64,000 bases of DNA, taken from contig NZ_CP053836.1 of the NCBI RefSeq assembly GCF_013201825.1, forward strand, positions 1 to 64,000, in the 5' to 3' direction. Within the stretch, counting starts at the first letter, position 1. Every line of letters begins with the position of its first letter. The stretch is from Halarcobacter ebronensis. GTDB lineage: Bacteria; Campylobacterota; Campylobacteria; Campylobacterales; Arcobacteraceae. Positions 20,475-29,413 of this stretch are shown here, piece by piece. Position numbers and translations under genes: made by a program. The notes below the pieces were generated by a model. It did no database searches. It saw only the letters and a list, made by a program, of their open reading frames with translations, and had not been told where the DNA came from.

Positions 20475-21053
20475 AGCTTCTATCCACTCTTTTAATTTTT
20501 CAAAACTCTGTTCATCTTTGTTTGTTAGAAATAAACTTGGTTTATTTTTTCTATTGTTTTTCACATCCTCTTTATAACTTTCTAAATCAACATTTACATA
20601 AGCACAAAGGTCAGTTTTATTTATAACTAAAAGATCAGAAAAAAGTAGTCCAGCCCCTTTTTTTCTAGGTATGTCAGAGCCTTGAGCCACATCAATTACA
20701 TAAAGGTAGTAATCAATTAACTCATAAGAGAAGGTGGCACTAAGATTATCTCCACCGCTTTCAACAAAGATAATATCTGGGTTAAATTTTTTTTCCAACT
20801 CTAAAACAGCTTTTTGATTTATAGAGATATCATCTCTAATTGCTGTATGGGGACAACCACCTGTTTCCACACCAATAATTTGTTCACTGTTTAAATCAAG
20901 TTTTTCTTTTAGATAGTTTGCATCTTCTGTTGTATATATATCATTTGTAACTATCCCTAAAGTGTACTCATCTTTTAACATATTTGTTAGTTTCTCTATA
21001 ATTGAAGTTTTACCACTTCCTACTGGTCCTGCTATTCCTATTTTAATACTCAT
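20466..21053 (-). CDS. ureG: Urease accessory GTPase UreG
   Basis: UreG is the SIMIBI GTPase that delivers nickel to apo-urease with UreD, UreE and UreF. The 195-aa protein has P-loop GPVGSGKTS near the N-terminus, the metal-binding Cys-Pro-His (GGCPHTAIR), ESGGDNLSATFS and the NKTD guanine-specificity motif. It is the last gene of the urease operon. The 142-bp gap to ureF holds a structured inverted repeat. Confidence 0.97.
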   Translation of the reverse strand: MSIKIGIAGPVGSGKTSIIEKLTNMLKDEYTLGIVTNDIYTTEDANYLKEKLDLNSEQIIGVETGGCPHTAIRDDISINQKAVLELEKKFNPDIIFVESGGDNLSATFSYELIDYYLYVIDVAQGSDIPRKKGAGLLFSDLLVINKTDLCAYVNVDLESYKEDVKNNRKNKPSLFLTNKDEQSFEKLKEWIEALI

Positions 21054-21089
21054 ATAATTTCCTAATAATCAATATTTTTCAAAAATAAA

Positions 21090-21191
21090 CAATTCAAATA
21101 GTAGAGAAGAAAACCTCTGCAGAGGAAGGGACGAAATTTTAATTTCGGGGTTTCCACCACGAAGCCGTTTGATGACCTACTATTTGAATTA
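21090..21191. repeat. Four-stem inverted-repeat element between ureF and ureG
   Basis: A 14-bp perfect terminal inverted repeat, AATTCAAATAGTAG with CTACTATTTGAATT, encloses three hairpins. In operon orientation these are GGCTTC-GTGGTG-GAAACC (one G-U pair), CGAAATT-AA-AATTTCG and CCTC-TGCA-GAGG. The whole can fold as a four-way junction. It could be a MITE-like repeat or a structured RNA within the operon. It shares no sequence with the CTCG-hairpin elements elsewhere in the operon. Confidence 0.6.
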
Positions 21192-21195
21192 GTTA

Positions 21196-21870
21196 TCAAG
21201 TTACAAACATCTTTGGTTCTAAATTTAGATGACTAAAGATTACCTCTTCAAACAAAGGATTAAAATTACTCACATTTTTAGAACTATTTTTGATTTTTTC
21301 TTCTAAAATTTCATCAAAGCCAAAAAGGATTTGTTGAATTTCACTAGGTTTTATTCTTGAAATTTTCAAGCTTGCACTTGTTATATTTATCAAAGTTTTT
21401 TTACACCATAAAAGCAAAAATGTATCTTCATCAAGCCCTAATTCATAGGCATAAGAGCTTAAAATAAAAAGTTCATTTCCATATGTTTTATTCTCTTTTA
21501 CATTTTTGTAATATTCACTTACTATTGTTTTTTTAATCTTAAAATCTATATGTTTTAGGTAGTTTTCACCCAAATCTTTTGAAGCCTTTGCATACTCGAA
21601 GCTTAGCATTGAAGCAAACTTTTTATCCTCTTTTATTAGTAAGTTTAGATTATTTTGTTCTAAAAGTATAAAAACTTTTTTTACTACTGAAAACTCCATA
21701 TGCTGATATTGATCTTCTACAATATTTTCCAAAAAGTTTTTCAGACTCTTTTTATCATTTACAAGATTTAAAACCACATGGGGCTCAAGTCCAAAAGAGT
21801 GTACAAAAGCTCCTGAAGGAAAAATCCCATCAAGAAGCTGAATAAATCTACTAAGAGCTAAAGAGTTCAT
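21196..21870 (-). CDS. ureF: Urease accessory protein UreF
   Basis: UreF forms the UreD-UreF-UreG chaperone complex and acts as the platform for UreG. The protein is alpha-helical, with the N-terminal family motif LLDGIFPSGAFVHSFGLE. The ATG at 21870 lies just after the ureE stop; in-frame ATGs at 21891 and 21897 would overlap ureE, and the start remains uncertain because no ribosome site is decisive. Length is about 224 aa, normal for the family. Confidence 0.92.
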   Translation of the reverse strand: MNSLALSRFIQLLDGIFPSGAFVHSFGLEPHVVLNLVNDKKSLKNFLENIVEDQYQHMEFSVVKKVFILLEQNNLNLLIKEDKKFASMLSFEYAKASKDLGENYLKHIDFKIKKTIVSEYYKNVKENKTYGNELFILSSYAYELGLDEDTFLLLWCKKTLINITSASLKISRIKPSEIQQILFGFDEILEEKIKNSSKNVSNFNPLFEEVIFSHLNLEPKMFVT

Positions 21871-21871
21871 T

Positions 21872-22306
21872 TTAGTGGCTGTGATGAGCATTTCCATTTG
21901 GTTTAAAGATAGCTTTACTTTTTTCTACTTTTACACTATCAATTGCCTCACAAGCTTTTATAATATCTGCTGTTGAGATATCTTCTAAAATTGTGATTTT
22001 AAAATCCTCTATACAAATTGGTTGATGTCTATTTCCTATTTCGTAAGCAATTCTAGCAAAGGTAATATGGTCACTAAATTTAAGAGTATAGATATTATCC
22101 TCAGATTTAGATACTTTGATTGTGTAACCATCTTCACAAACTAATATATCATCTTCGTGTAGGTGGGTATATTTTGCCTTTACAATAAACTCAACACCCT
22201 CTTTTGTAATAGCACATAGATTTGGTTTTTGCATATCAAACCAATCTAAAAGTACACTATCTTGTGAGTCTATATCCCTTTTTATCTCTGTTGCTTTTTT
22301 AATCAT
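21872..22306 (-). CDS. ureE: Urease accessory nickel chaperone UreE
   Basis: UreE binds nickel and passes it to UreG. The 144-aa protein has the two-domain UreE layout, with the conserved region RIAYEIGNRHQPICIE containing the dimer-interface metal His, and a short histidine tail ending in HHSH. It lies after ureC, separated by a 158-bp gap that contains one of the CTCG-hairpin elements. Confidence 0.95.
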   Translation of the reverse strand: MIKKATEIKRDIDSQDSVLLDWFDMQKPNLCAITKEGVEFIVKAKYTHLHEDDILVCEDGYTIKVSKSEDNIYTLKFSDHITFARIAYEIGNRHQPICIEDFKITILEDISTADIIKACEAIDSVKVEKSKAIFKPNGNAHHSH

Positions 22307-22323
22307 ACATTATCCTTAAAAAT

Positions 22324-22464
22324 GTCCCATAATAAAGTGCCTAAAAAAATTGTTAATTTTTTCAGGGGACTTTAACGGGACCTATATTTTATTTCTACTT
22401 TTTAGCAGTGGATGTAAAATCCACTTAAAAGTAGCAAAATCCTAAAGTGAACAACGAGTTGTTC
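22324..22464 (-). repeat. CTCG-hairpin intergenic element, copy B (ureC-ureE)
   Basis: In operon orientation the element starts directly after the ureC stop with GAACAA-CTCG-TTGTTC, continues CTTTAGGATTTTGCTACTTTT, a local hairpin (AGTGGATTTTACATCCACT), then AAAAGTAG pairing back, and ends GGTCCC...GGGAC plus the ureE ribosome site. The same layout occurs after ureAB and after nifH with compensating stem changes. A 42-bp nested palindrome (22333-22374) interrupts the GTCCC/GGGAC loop here. Confidence 0.75.
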
Positions 22465-24168
22465 CTAGAATAAGAAATATTTTTTAGCCATTGGAAGCTC
22501 TTCTTGGTATGAAGACTCTATGATTTTTCCATTTACTTTAACATCATATGTCTCAGGGTCAACCTCAATATCTCCAATGAAATCATTTAATTTCATATCT
22601 TTTTTACCAATTTTTCTGGTGTTTTTAACTGGAAGCATCACTTTTTTTGTATCAAGTTTCTCTTCAAGTCCTTTTTCAATTGCTAAATGTGAGGTAAAAA
22701 CCGCACTTATATTAGCTGCTGCCTTTCCTAGACTTCCAAACATAGGTCTATAGATATTTGGTTCAGGGGTTGGAATAGAGGCATTACTATCTCCCATCAT
22801 TGCTAAGGCTATAAAACCACCTTTTAAGATAATCTCTGGTTTAACTCCAAAAAAGGCTGGTGTCCACAAACTTAAGTCAGCCATTTTACCAACTTCTACA
22901 CTTCCTACATATTCATCAATACCACAAGCAATAGCTGGATTTATAGTATATTTTGCAATATATCTTTTAATACGGTTATTATCGCTTAAAGAGTCATCAC
23001 CTTCAAGGGCTCCCCTTTGTTTTTTCATAGAGTCTGCTACTTGCCAAGTTCTAATAATTACTTCACCAACTCTTCCCATAGCTTGTGAATCGCTACTTGT
23101 AATAGAGATTGCTCCAATATCGTGTAAAACATCCTCAGCTGCAATAGTTTTGCCTCTAATTCTTGACTCTGCAAAACTTACATCTTCTGGAATTTTAGCA
23201 CTTAAATGGTGACAAACCATAAGCATATCAAGATGCTCTTCTATTGTATTTTTTGTATATGGCAAAGTTGGGTTTGTAGAAGATGGCAAGATATTCGCAA
23301 GCCCTGCCACCTTCATAATATCTGGGGCATGACCACCACCAGCACCTTCACTATGGAAAGTGTGAATTGTTCTTCCTGCAAAGGCATTTACTGTATTATC
23401 AACAAAACCTGACTCATTTAGTGTATCAGTGTGAATTGCAACTTGTACATCAAAGTCATCGGCAACTTTTAGGCAAGTGTCGATGGCATTTGGAGTAGTA
23501 CCCCAATCTTCATGAAGTTTAAGCCCCATAGCTCCTGCTTCTATTTGATGTTTAAGGGCTTCATAGTTTGAGCTATTTCCTTTTCCCATAAATCCAAAGT
23601 TTAGAGGTAGATCATCAACAGATTCAATCATCTTTTGGATATTAAACTCTCCTGGAGTACAAGTTGTGGCATTTGTTCCCGTATTTGGACCAGTTCCTCC
23701 ACCAATCATTGTAGTAACTCCACTTGATAAAGCTTCATCTATTTGTCCAGGACTTATAAAGTGAATATGTGAATCAATTCCACCAGCTGTGATTATTTTA
23801 CCCTCAGCTGAAAGAATTTCAGTGTTTGCTCCAATTTCTAAACCTTTTGTAATACCATCGCAGTTATATGGATTTCCACTTTTACCAATGGCACTTATTT
23901 TCCCATCTTTGATTCCAATATCTGCTTTGTAAATTCCAGTATAGTCAATGATTATTGCATTTGTAATAATTAAATCAGCCGTATCAACAGCAAGTGGAGA
24001 TTGACTCATCCCATCTCTTATGGTTTTTCCTCCACCAAATTTTGACTCTTCACCATAGGTTGTATAATCTTTTTCAATCTTTGCTACTAAAGAAGTATCA
24101 GCTAATCTAAACCTATCATTTGTAGTTGGTCCATACATTGATGCATATTTTGCTTTACTTATTTTCAT
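22465..24168 (-). CDS. ureC: Urease alpha (catalytic) subunit UreC
   Basis: The nickel hydrolase subunit that splits urea into ammonia and carbamate (the large subunit is called UreB in Helicobacter). It contains [10 protein letters not shown] with nickel-ligand histidines, the carbamylated Lys in [23 protein letters not shown], and the active-site flap [20 protein letters not shown] with Cys and His. The ATG at 24168 has an AAGGAAAG ribosome site and gives 567 aa, the normal length; a longer reading from TTG at 24192 is unlikely. Confidence 0.98.
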   Translation of the reverse strand: MKISKAKYASMYGPTTNDRFRLADTSLVAKIEKDYTTYGEESKFGGGKTIRDGMSQSPLAVDTADLIITNAIIIDYTGIYKADIGIKDGKISAIGKSGNPYNCDGITKGLEIGANTEILSAEGKIITAGGIDSHIHFISPGQIDEALSSGVTTMIGGGTGPNTGTNATTCTPGEFNIQKMIESVDDLPLNFGFMGKGNSSNYEALKHQIEAGAMGLKLHEDWGTTPNAIDTCLKVADDFDVQVAIHTDTLNESGFVDNTVNAFAGRTIHTFHSEGAGGGHAPDIMKVAGLANILPSSTNPTLPYTKNTIEEHLDMLMVCHHLSAKIPEDVSFAESRIRGKTIAAEDVLHDIGAISITSSDSQAMGRVGEVIIRTWQVADSMKKQRGALEGDDSLSDNNRIKRYIAKYTINPAIACGIDEYVGSVEVGKMADLSLWTPAFFGVKPEIILKGGFIALAMMGDSNASIPTPEPNIYRPMFGSLGKAAANISAVFTSHLAIEKGLEEKLDTKKVMLPVKNTRKIGKKDMKLNDFIGDIEVDPETYDVKVNGKIIESSYQEELPMAKKYFLF

Positions 24169-24185
24169 GTCTTTCCTTAAAATTT

Positions 24186-24285
24186 GTCCCAAATTTTTAG
24201 GGACCTTTTATTTTATAACTACTTTTAACCCATTGAATAAATCAATGGTAAAGTAGCAAACTCTAAAGAGTAAAACGAGTTTTAC
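24186..24285 (-). repeat. CTCG-hairpin intergenic element, copy A (ureAB-ureC)
   Basis: In operon orientation it reads GTAAAA-CTCG-TTTTAC (overlapping the ureAB stop), TCTTTAGAGTTTGCTACTTT, a small hairpin (CCATTGATTTATTCAATGG), AAAAGTAG, AATAAAA, then GGTCCC...GGGAC just before the ureC ribosome site. It is the simplest of the three copies, 100 bp, with no nested insert. Confidence 0.75.
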
Positions 24286-24962
24286 TTGCTACTTATAAAA
24301 TTTTCAAGATTTTTCATGGCATTTTTTTTAGTTGCTTTTTCATCTAAATAACCATTTACTAAACCATTAAATCCTGCAATATATCTTTTACCTTGGAAAG
24401 GCACAAGTTCAATAGCTTTTTTACTTCCTGGCTCAAATCTAACAGAGGTACCACTTGGAATATTTAATCTTTGTCCATAGGCTTTTTGTCTATCAAACTC
24501 CAAAAAGGCATTAGTTTCAAAAAAATGGTAGTGAGAACCAACTTGGATTGGTCTATCCCCAATATTTTCAACTTCAAGAGAAGTTACCTCAAGGTTGGCA
24601 TTTAGTTCAATCTCTCCCTCATCAATAAAATACTCCCCTGGAGTAACATCGGTTTTAGTTTCAGGAATTGGATTGTGAACAGTTACTAATTTAGTTCCAT
24701 CATCAAAGGTAGCTTCTGTTTGAACCATATGCATCATAGAAGCAACACCAGGAAGAACATCATCTGCTTTTAGAACTTTTGTAGCTTCAACCATAAGTTG
24801 GGCAACACTTTTTCCATCTCTTGCTCCTTCTAAAATGTATGAGCTAATTATTGCAACTGCTTCAGGATAATTAAGTTTTAATCCCCTCTCTTTTCTTTCA
24901 ATTGCTAACTTTGAAGCTGTATAAATCATCAGCTTCTCTTGTTCACGGTTCGTTAGGAACAT
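24282..24962 (-). CDS. ureAB: Urease gamma-beta fusion subunit UreAB
   Basis: The 226-aa protein fuses the small urease gamma subunit (about 1-100, [12 protein letters not shown]) with the beta subunit (about 105-210, [31 protein letters not shown]). This is the arrangement of Helicobacter UreA and not that of most bacteria, which have separate ureA and ureB. It is the first gene of the operon, with an AAAGGAG ribosome site. The 254-bp region upstream is shared with a divergent ABC importer. Confidence 0.97.
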   Translation of the reverse strand: MFLTNREQEKLMIYTASKLAIERKERGLKLNYPEAVAIISSYILEGARDGKSVAQLMVEATKVLKADDVLPGVASMMHMVQTEATFDDGTKLVTVHNPIPETKTDVTPGEYFIDEGEIELNANLEVTSLEVENIGDRPIQVGSHYHFFETNAFLEFDRQKAYGQRLNIPSGTSVRFEPGSKKAIELVPFQGKRYIAGFNGLVNGYLDEKATKKNAMKNLENFISSK

Positions 24963-25110
24963 TAGCTACTCCTTTATTTTTTTTCTTATATTATCTAAAA
25001 AAAATAGATTATTATTTTTTCAGCTGTATATTTAATATTAACTAATTATATAACATTTTTTTTATATTCTCTTCAATCAAAAAGAATTAATTTTTAATCA
25101 TCTTTTTTCT

Positions 25111-25132
25111 CAACTAAGTAACCATTTAGTTG
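25111..25132. promoter_or_regulatory. Operator-like dyad between ureAB and divergent ABC genes
   Basis: A perfect inverted repeat, CAACTAA (25111-25117) and TTAGTTG (25126-25132) with an 8-bp spacer, lies in the divergent promoter region. It resembles a dimeric repressor site. The rest of the 254-bp gap (24963-25216) is very AT-rich, with several possible -10 words and no other structure that I can support. Confidence 0.45.
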
Positions 25133-25216
25133 TAAAGATATAAAATATTTCACAACTTTTTTTAAAAAATCTTTTTAAGTTTAAAATAAATAACAAATCA
25201 TACTAAGGAATTCATT

Positions 25217-26176
25217 ATGAGATTAAGTTCAATTTTTAAAAGTGCTGTTGTGTCAACACTTTTAGTATCTTCTGCTTTACAAGCTAAACCTGTTTATATT
25301 GCAACAACTGCAATTGTAGAACATCCAGCACTAGATGCCGTAAGAGATGGAATCAAACAAGCATTAAATGATAATGGTTATAGTGGAGATAATCTTAAGT
25401 TTACTTATGAAAGTGCTCAAGGAAAACCAGATATTGCTTCACAAATTGCAAGAAAAATGGTAGGGGAAAACCCTGATATTATTGTTGCAATTGCAACTCC
25501 ATCAGCTCAAGCAGCGGTTACGGCTACAAAAACAATTCCGGTTGTATTTTCAGCTGTAACAGATCCATTAGCTGCAAAACTTGTTCCAACTTTAGAACAA
25601 CCGGGAGGAAATGTTACAGGTTTATCTGATATGGCTAATATTAAAGAACATTTTACTTTAATTAAAGAGTTTGTACCTAATCTTAAAGTGCTTGGTATTC
25701 CATACAATCCAGGTGAAGCAAATGCAGTTTCAATGCTTGAAAGTGCTAAAGTTGTAGCAGAAAAAATGGGTATTAAAATTGTAGAAGCAGCAGCTCCTAA
25801 ATCATCTGACGTAATGATTGCAGCTAAACAATTAGTGGGTAAAGCAGATGCAATTTATTGTCCAATTGATAATACTATTATTTCAGCTGTTGAATCGGTT
25901 ATAAAAGTTGGTATTGATGCACAGGTTCCAGTTTTTGCTGGGGATACAAGTACAGTTGAAAGAGGAGCAATTGCTGCTGTTGGTTATAACTACTTTGATT
26001 TGGGTCGTCAAACAGGAGATATTGTTGTAAGAATCTTAAAGGGTGAAAAACCAGGTTCAATTGATGTAAAAATGGCAAAAGGAACAGATCTATATGTTAA
26101 TCCAAAAATGGCAAAAAGAATGGGTATAGAAGTTCCAAAAGCAGTGCTTGAAAAAGCTACTAAAATTGTTAAATAG
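25217..26176 (+). CDS. ABC importer substrate-binding protein (ABC_sub_bind/TrpX type)
   Basis: The 319-aa protein has a signal peptide ending in SALQA and the two-lobed periplasmic-binding fold of the ABC_sub_bind family (ATPSAQAAVTATKTIPVVFSAVTDP, then PGGNVTGLSD). Known relatives take up tryptophan or other aromatic or organic ligands; the ligand here is unknown. It heads a three-gene importer operon on the strand opposite to the urea genes. Confidence 0.85.
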   Translation: MRLSSIFKSAVVSTLLVSSALQAKPVYIATTAIVEHPALDAVRDGIKQALNDNGYSGDNLKFTYESAQGKPDIASQIARKMVGENPDIIVAIATPSAQAAVTATKTIPVVFSAVTDPLAAKLVPTLEQPGGNVTGLSDMANIKEHFTLIKEFVPNLKVLGIPYNPGEANAVSMLESAKVVAEKMGIKIVEAAAPKSSDVMIAAKQLVGKADAIYCPIDNTIISAVESVIKVGIDAQVPVFAGDTSTVERGAIAAVGYNYFDLGRQTGDIVVRILKGEKPGSIDVKMAKGTDLYVNPKMAKRMGIEVPKAVLEKATKIVK

Positions 26177-26191
26177 TTAAAAGTTGTTAAT

Positions 26192-27094
26192 TTGTCACTT
26201 TATGCTTTTTTAGGAACATTAGAGATAGGGTTTATTTATGGTTTAGTTGCAATGGGAGTTTATCTTACTTTTCGTATTTTAGATTTCCCAGATTTAACTG
26301 TTGATGGAAGTTTTACATTAGGAGCAGCTGCAACTGCTGCTCTTATAGTTTCTGGAGTAAACCCTTATTTAGCAACTCTATTAGGTACACTTGCAGCTGC
26401 ATGTGCTGGTATTGTTACTGCTTGGTTAAACTTACGTTTTAATATCCTTCATCTGCTTGCAAGTATTCTTACAATGACAGCTTTATATACAATAAATCTT
26501 CGTGTGATGGGAAAACCAAATCTTGCTTTGATTATGGAGCCTACAGTTTTAACTCCATTTGAGGATTTAGGAATCCCAGCCATGTATTTAAAAGTTATAT
26601 TTGTAGCTGTTTGTGCAATTATTGGGGGTTTATTATTATCATGGTTTTTATATACTCAATATGGTTTAGCAATGAGAGCAGTTGGTTCTAATAAAAGAAT
26701 GGCTCAAGCAAATGGGATTGTTGTAAAAGAGAAAGTTTATGTGGGACTAGCTTTATCAAATGGTTTAGTAGGACTTGCAGGAGCTTTATTTGCACAAACA
26801 AGTGGTTTTGCTGATTCAACAATGGGGATTGGAACTATTGTTGTTGGACTTGCTGCTGTTATTATAGGTGAGTCTTTATTTGGTACAAAATCTATATTAG
26901 TTGTTGTATTAAGTTGTATTCTGGGTTCTATTCTTTATAGAATTGCAGTTTCAATGGCACTTAATGCAGATTTTTTAGGTTTCCAAGCATCTGATTTAAA
27001 TCTACTTACGGCTGTACTTGTTACCTTATCATTAATATTCCCAAAATTACGTAGTGAATATAAAGCGAAAAAAGCAAAAAGGAAAAAAGTATGA
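26192..27094 (+). CDS. ABC importer permease (TrpY-like)
   Basis: The 300-aa permease has about eight or nine membrane helices of the BPD_transp_2 (LivH-like) class (LEIGFIYGLVAMGVYLTFRI, GSNKRMAQANGI). The start is TTG at 26192, 15 bp after the binding-protein gene. Its end overlaps the ATPase gene by 4 bp (ATGA). Confidence 0.88.
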   Translation: MSLYAFLGTLEIGFIYGLVAMGVYLTFRILDFPDLTVDGSFTLGAAATAALIVSGVNPYLATLLGTLAAACAGIVTAWLNLRFNILHLLASILTMTALYTINLRVMGKPNLALIMEPTVLTPFEDLGIPAMYLKVIFVAVCAIIGGLLLSWFLYTQYGLAMRAVGSNKRMAQANGIVVKEKVYVGLALSNGLVGLAGALFAQTSGFADSTMGIGTIVVGLAAVIIGESLFGTKSILVVVLSCILGSILYRIAVSMALNADFLGFQASDLNLLTAVLVTLSLIFPKLRSEYKAKKAKRKKV

Positions 27095-27894
27095 TTCGTT
27101 GTAAGGATTTGCATGTTACTTTTAATCATGGCTTGGCAACTGAAAAGTTAGCTTTAAGGGGTGTCGATTTAACAATACCTACTGGTCAATTTGTAACTGT
27201 TATTGGCTCAAATGGTGCAGGAAAATCAACCTTACTTAATACAATTGCAGGGGATATTGAAGCAACCCATGGGCAAATATTTTTTAATGATAGGGATGTG
27301 ACATCTTTACCTGCAACAGGTCGTACAAAAGATATTGCAAGAGTATTTCAAGACCCACTTGCTGGAACTTGTGGTAATTTAACAGTTGAAGAGAATATGT
27401 GTCTTGCTTACGGTAGAGGTATAAGAGGTACTTTATCTTTGGCATTAAATAGTAAACTTAGAAAACTTTTTAAAGAACAATTAAGTAGGCTTAATCTAGG
27501 ACTTGAAGATAGATTAACTTCTCAAATGGGTCTTTTATCTGGAGGTCAGCGACAATCAGTTAGTCTTTTAATGTCTGCTTTACAACCAAGTAGTATTTTA
27601 TTATTAGATGAACATACAGCAGCGCTAGATCCAAAAACAGCTGCACTTATTATGGATATTACTTCACAAATTATTGAAGAAAAATCATTAACTGTAATGA
27701 TGGTAACCCACTCTATGAGACAAGCTCTTGACCATGGAAGCCGAACTATTATGTTACATGAAGGTAAAATTATCTTTGATTTAGAAGGTAAGGAAAGATC
27801 TAGTTATGAGGTGAAAGATCTTCTTAACTTATTTGCCCTTGCAAGAAAAGACGGCGAAGAGTTAGATGATGATAAATTATTATTAGACAGTTAA
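27091..27894 (+). CDS. ABC importer ATP-binding protein (TrpZ-like)
   Basis: The 267-aa ATPase has Walker A GSNGAGKSTL, signature LSGGQRQSVSL, Walker B SILLLDEHTAALDP and the switch His (VTHSM). It completes the importer with the two preceding genes, and the operon ends in a strong hairpin. Confidence 0.9.
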   Translation: MIRCKDLHVTFNHGLATEKLALRGVDLTIPTGQFVTVIGSNGAGKSTLLNTIAGDIEATHGQIFFNDRDVTSLPATGRTKDIARVFQDPLAGTCGNLTVEENMCLAYGRGIRGTLSLALNSKLRKLFKEQLSRLNLGLEDRLTSQMGLLSGGQRQSVSLLMSALQPSSILLLDEHTAALDPKTAALIMDITSQIIEEKSLTVMMVTHSMRQALDHGSRTIMLHEGKIIFDLEGKERSSYEVKDLLNLFALARKDGEELDDDKLLLDS

Positions 27895-27921
27895 CATAGT
27901 TTATTAACTATGTTACTGTTT
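27888..27921 (+). terminator. Terminator between ABC importer and ureD
   Basis: TAACATAGTT (27892-27901) pairs perfectly with AACTATGTTA (27906-27915) across a TATT loop. The stem extends through ACAG/CTGT around a bulge and TTTT follows. It lies between convergent genes and may serve both strands. Confidence 0.8.
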
Positions 27922-28662
27922 TCCTAAGTTAAACTCTTTTTTTTCAAGTTGGGCTCTATAGAGTCTCCAAATATCCTTCATCTTATTTTTTAGTAGCACC
28001 ATACTATTGCCACTTACTGAACCTATAATCATCTCTTTTGATTTTGTATAACAAAATGATTGATAGTTATTTTTATGTAAAATATTTAAAAAGTTATCAT
28101 TGTTTTTTGTTTTTATATATAGTTTTAAAAATAGATAGTTTTGAGTTTTATGCCGTTTGATATAGTTTTTTAAATCCTCTCCTACAACTTCAAAGTTCTC
28201 TAAATACTCTAAGTTTTTATCACAATAAAATTTGTTTCTAATAAGCATTGAATTAAAATCAAAATGCTCAAAACTTCTTCCTTGACTTAGAATATCACTA
28301 TAAAAAAATGTTGAATTTTTATCTGCACTTATTCTTACAATCTGAATAAGTTTAGAGTTTTTATAAAGAATCAACTCATCATTTAAAAATTCACAATTTG
28401 AGTTTTCTAATTTTATATTTATATAGTTTATTCCAAACTCTTTTTTTGATGGATAAACTTTTGTTGCCGATTCGGTTGTAAATATAGCATTTGAGTTTTG
28501 TAAATTTATATCTGTTTTAATTCTATCTTTTGGAAAAATCCCCTCACCAATACTTAGAAGTTTTATATAGTTCTCTTCATCTTTAAAGTAGTAGTGTCTT
28601 GTAGGAAGATTTATCTTTTTTAGGGAAAAAATCTCATCTTTAAACTCTAATGATATACTCAT
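27913..28662 (-). CDS. ureD: Urease accessory protein UreD (UreH)
   Basis: UreD binds apo-urease and links it to UreF-UreG during nickel insertion. The 249-aa protein shows the family motif FTTESATKVYPS and the later SQGRSFEHFDF region. Its ATG directly follows the urtE stop (TAAATG), so it is cotranscribed with the urea transporter and not with the other urease genes. Confidence 0.9.
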   Translation of the reverse strand: MSISLEFKDEIFSLKKINLPTRHYYFKDEENYIKLLSIGEGIFPKDRIKTDINLQNSNAIFTTESATKVYPSKKEFGINYINIKLENSNCEFLNDELILYKNSKLIQIVRISADKNSTFFYSDILSQGRSFEHFDFNSMLIRNKFYCDKNLEYLENFEVVGEDLKNYIKRHKTQNYLFLKLYIKTKNNDNFLNILHKNNYQSFCYTKSKEMIIGSVSGNSMVLLKNKMKDIWRLYRAQLEKKEFNLGKQ

Positions 28663-29358
28663 TTATACTGATAAATACTGCTCTACTATCTCATCACTTA
28701 GATCATTAATCTCACCTTTTGCAACCACACTTCCCCTATCAAGCAAATAGAAATCATCCCCATGTCGTCTGGCAAATGGCAGTTTTTGTTCTACTAGTAT
28801 TACAGTTATCTTCTCCTCTTTTGTAAGATAATCTATTACCCCACCAATTTGTTGTACTATATTTGGTTGAATACCTTCACTAGGTTCATCAAGTATCAAA
28901 AGTTTTGGCTCTAAACAAAGAGCTCTACCAATTGCTAATTGTTGTTGTTGCCCACCTGATAGGTCTCCACCTTTTCTTTTTAACATCTCTTTTAGTACAG
29001 GAAATAGTTCATATATTTTATCAGGAACTTGCTTTAAGCCGTTTCTATTTCCAAGTAGTCCAATCTCTAAATTCTCTTTAACGGTTAATTGTGAAAATAT
29101 CTCTCTTCCTTGGGGAACATACCCTATTCCAAGAGCTGCTCTTTTTTCACTTCCAAGGCGGCTTATATCTTGATTTTCATAAATTATTTGACCATTTTTA
29201 ATAGGAAGCAGTCCCATAACCGCTTTTGCTAAAGTTGTTTTACCAACTCCGTTTCTTCCCATAAGACAAGTACATTTAGCTGGTTCAATCTCTAAATTTA
29301 AGTCCCAAAGAGTATGACTTTGTCCATAAAATTGGTTTAGGTTTTTTACATTTATCAT
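28663..29358 (-). CDS. urtE: Urea ABC transporter ATPase UrtE
   Basis: The 231-aa ATPase of the LivF class has Walker A GRNGVGKTTL, signature LSGGQQQQLAIGRAL and Walker B LLILDEPSEGIQPN. The sequence LNQFYGQSHTLWDLNLE at the N-terminus is typical of UrtE. It is the last urt gene and abuts ureD; a 145-bp gap with a palindromic element separates it from urtD. Confidence 0.93.
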   Translation of the reverse strand: MINVKNLNQFYGQSHTLWDLNLEIEPAKCTCLMGRNGVGKTTLAKAVMGLLPIKNGQIIYENQDISRLGSEKRAALGIGYVPQGREIFSQLTVKENLEIGLLGNRNGLKQVPDKIYELFPVLKEMLKRKGGDLSGGQQQQLAIGRALCLEPKLLILDEPSEGIQPNIVQQIGGVIDYLTKEEKITVILVEQKLPFARRHGDDFYLLDRGSVVAKGEINDLSDEIVEQYLSV

Positions 29359-29413
29359 AATTATTTCCTTTTAAATTATCCCAAGTAAAATTGTTTTAAA
29401 ATTCAAAGTATGT

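Noticed and set aside
21090-21191. Hammerhead-type ribozyme between ureF and ureG, because of TTGATGAC and GAAA words on the plus strand.
   Set aside because: The CUGAUGA and GAAA core elements are not correctly ordered around three stems; the fold is a four-way junction.
24169-24192. Extended ureC start at a TTG.
   Set aside because: It would add eight non-conserved residues and begin inside intergenic element A; the ATG at 24168 has a good ribosome site and gives the normal length.
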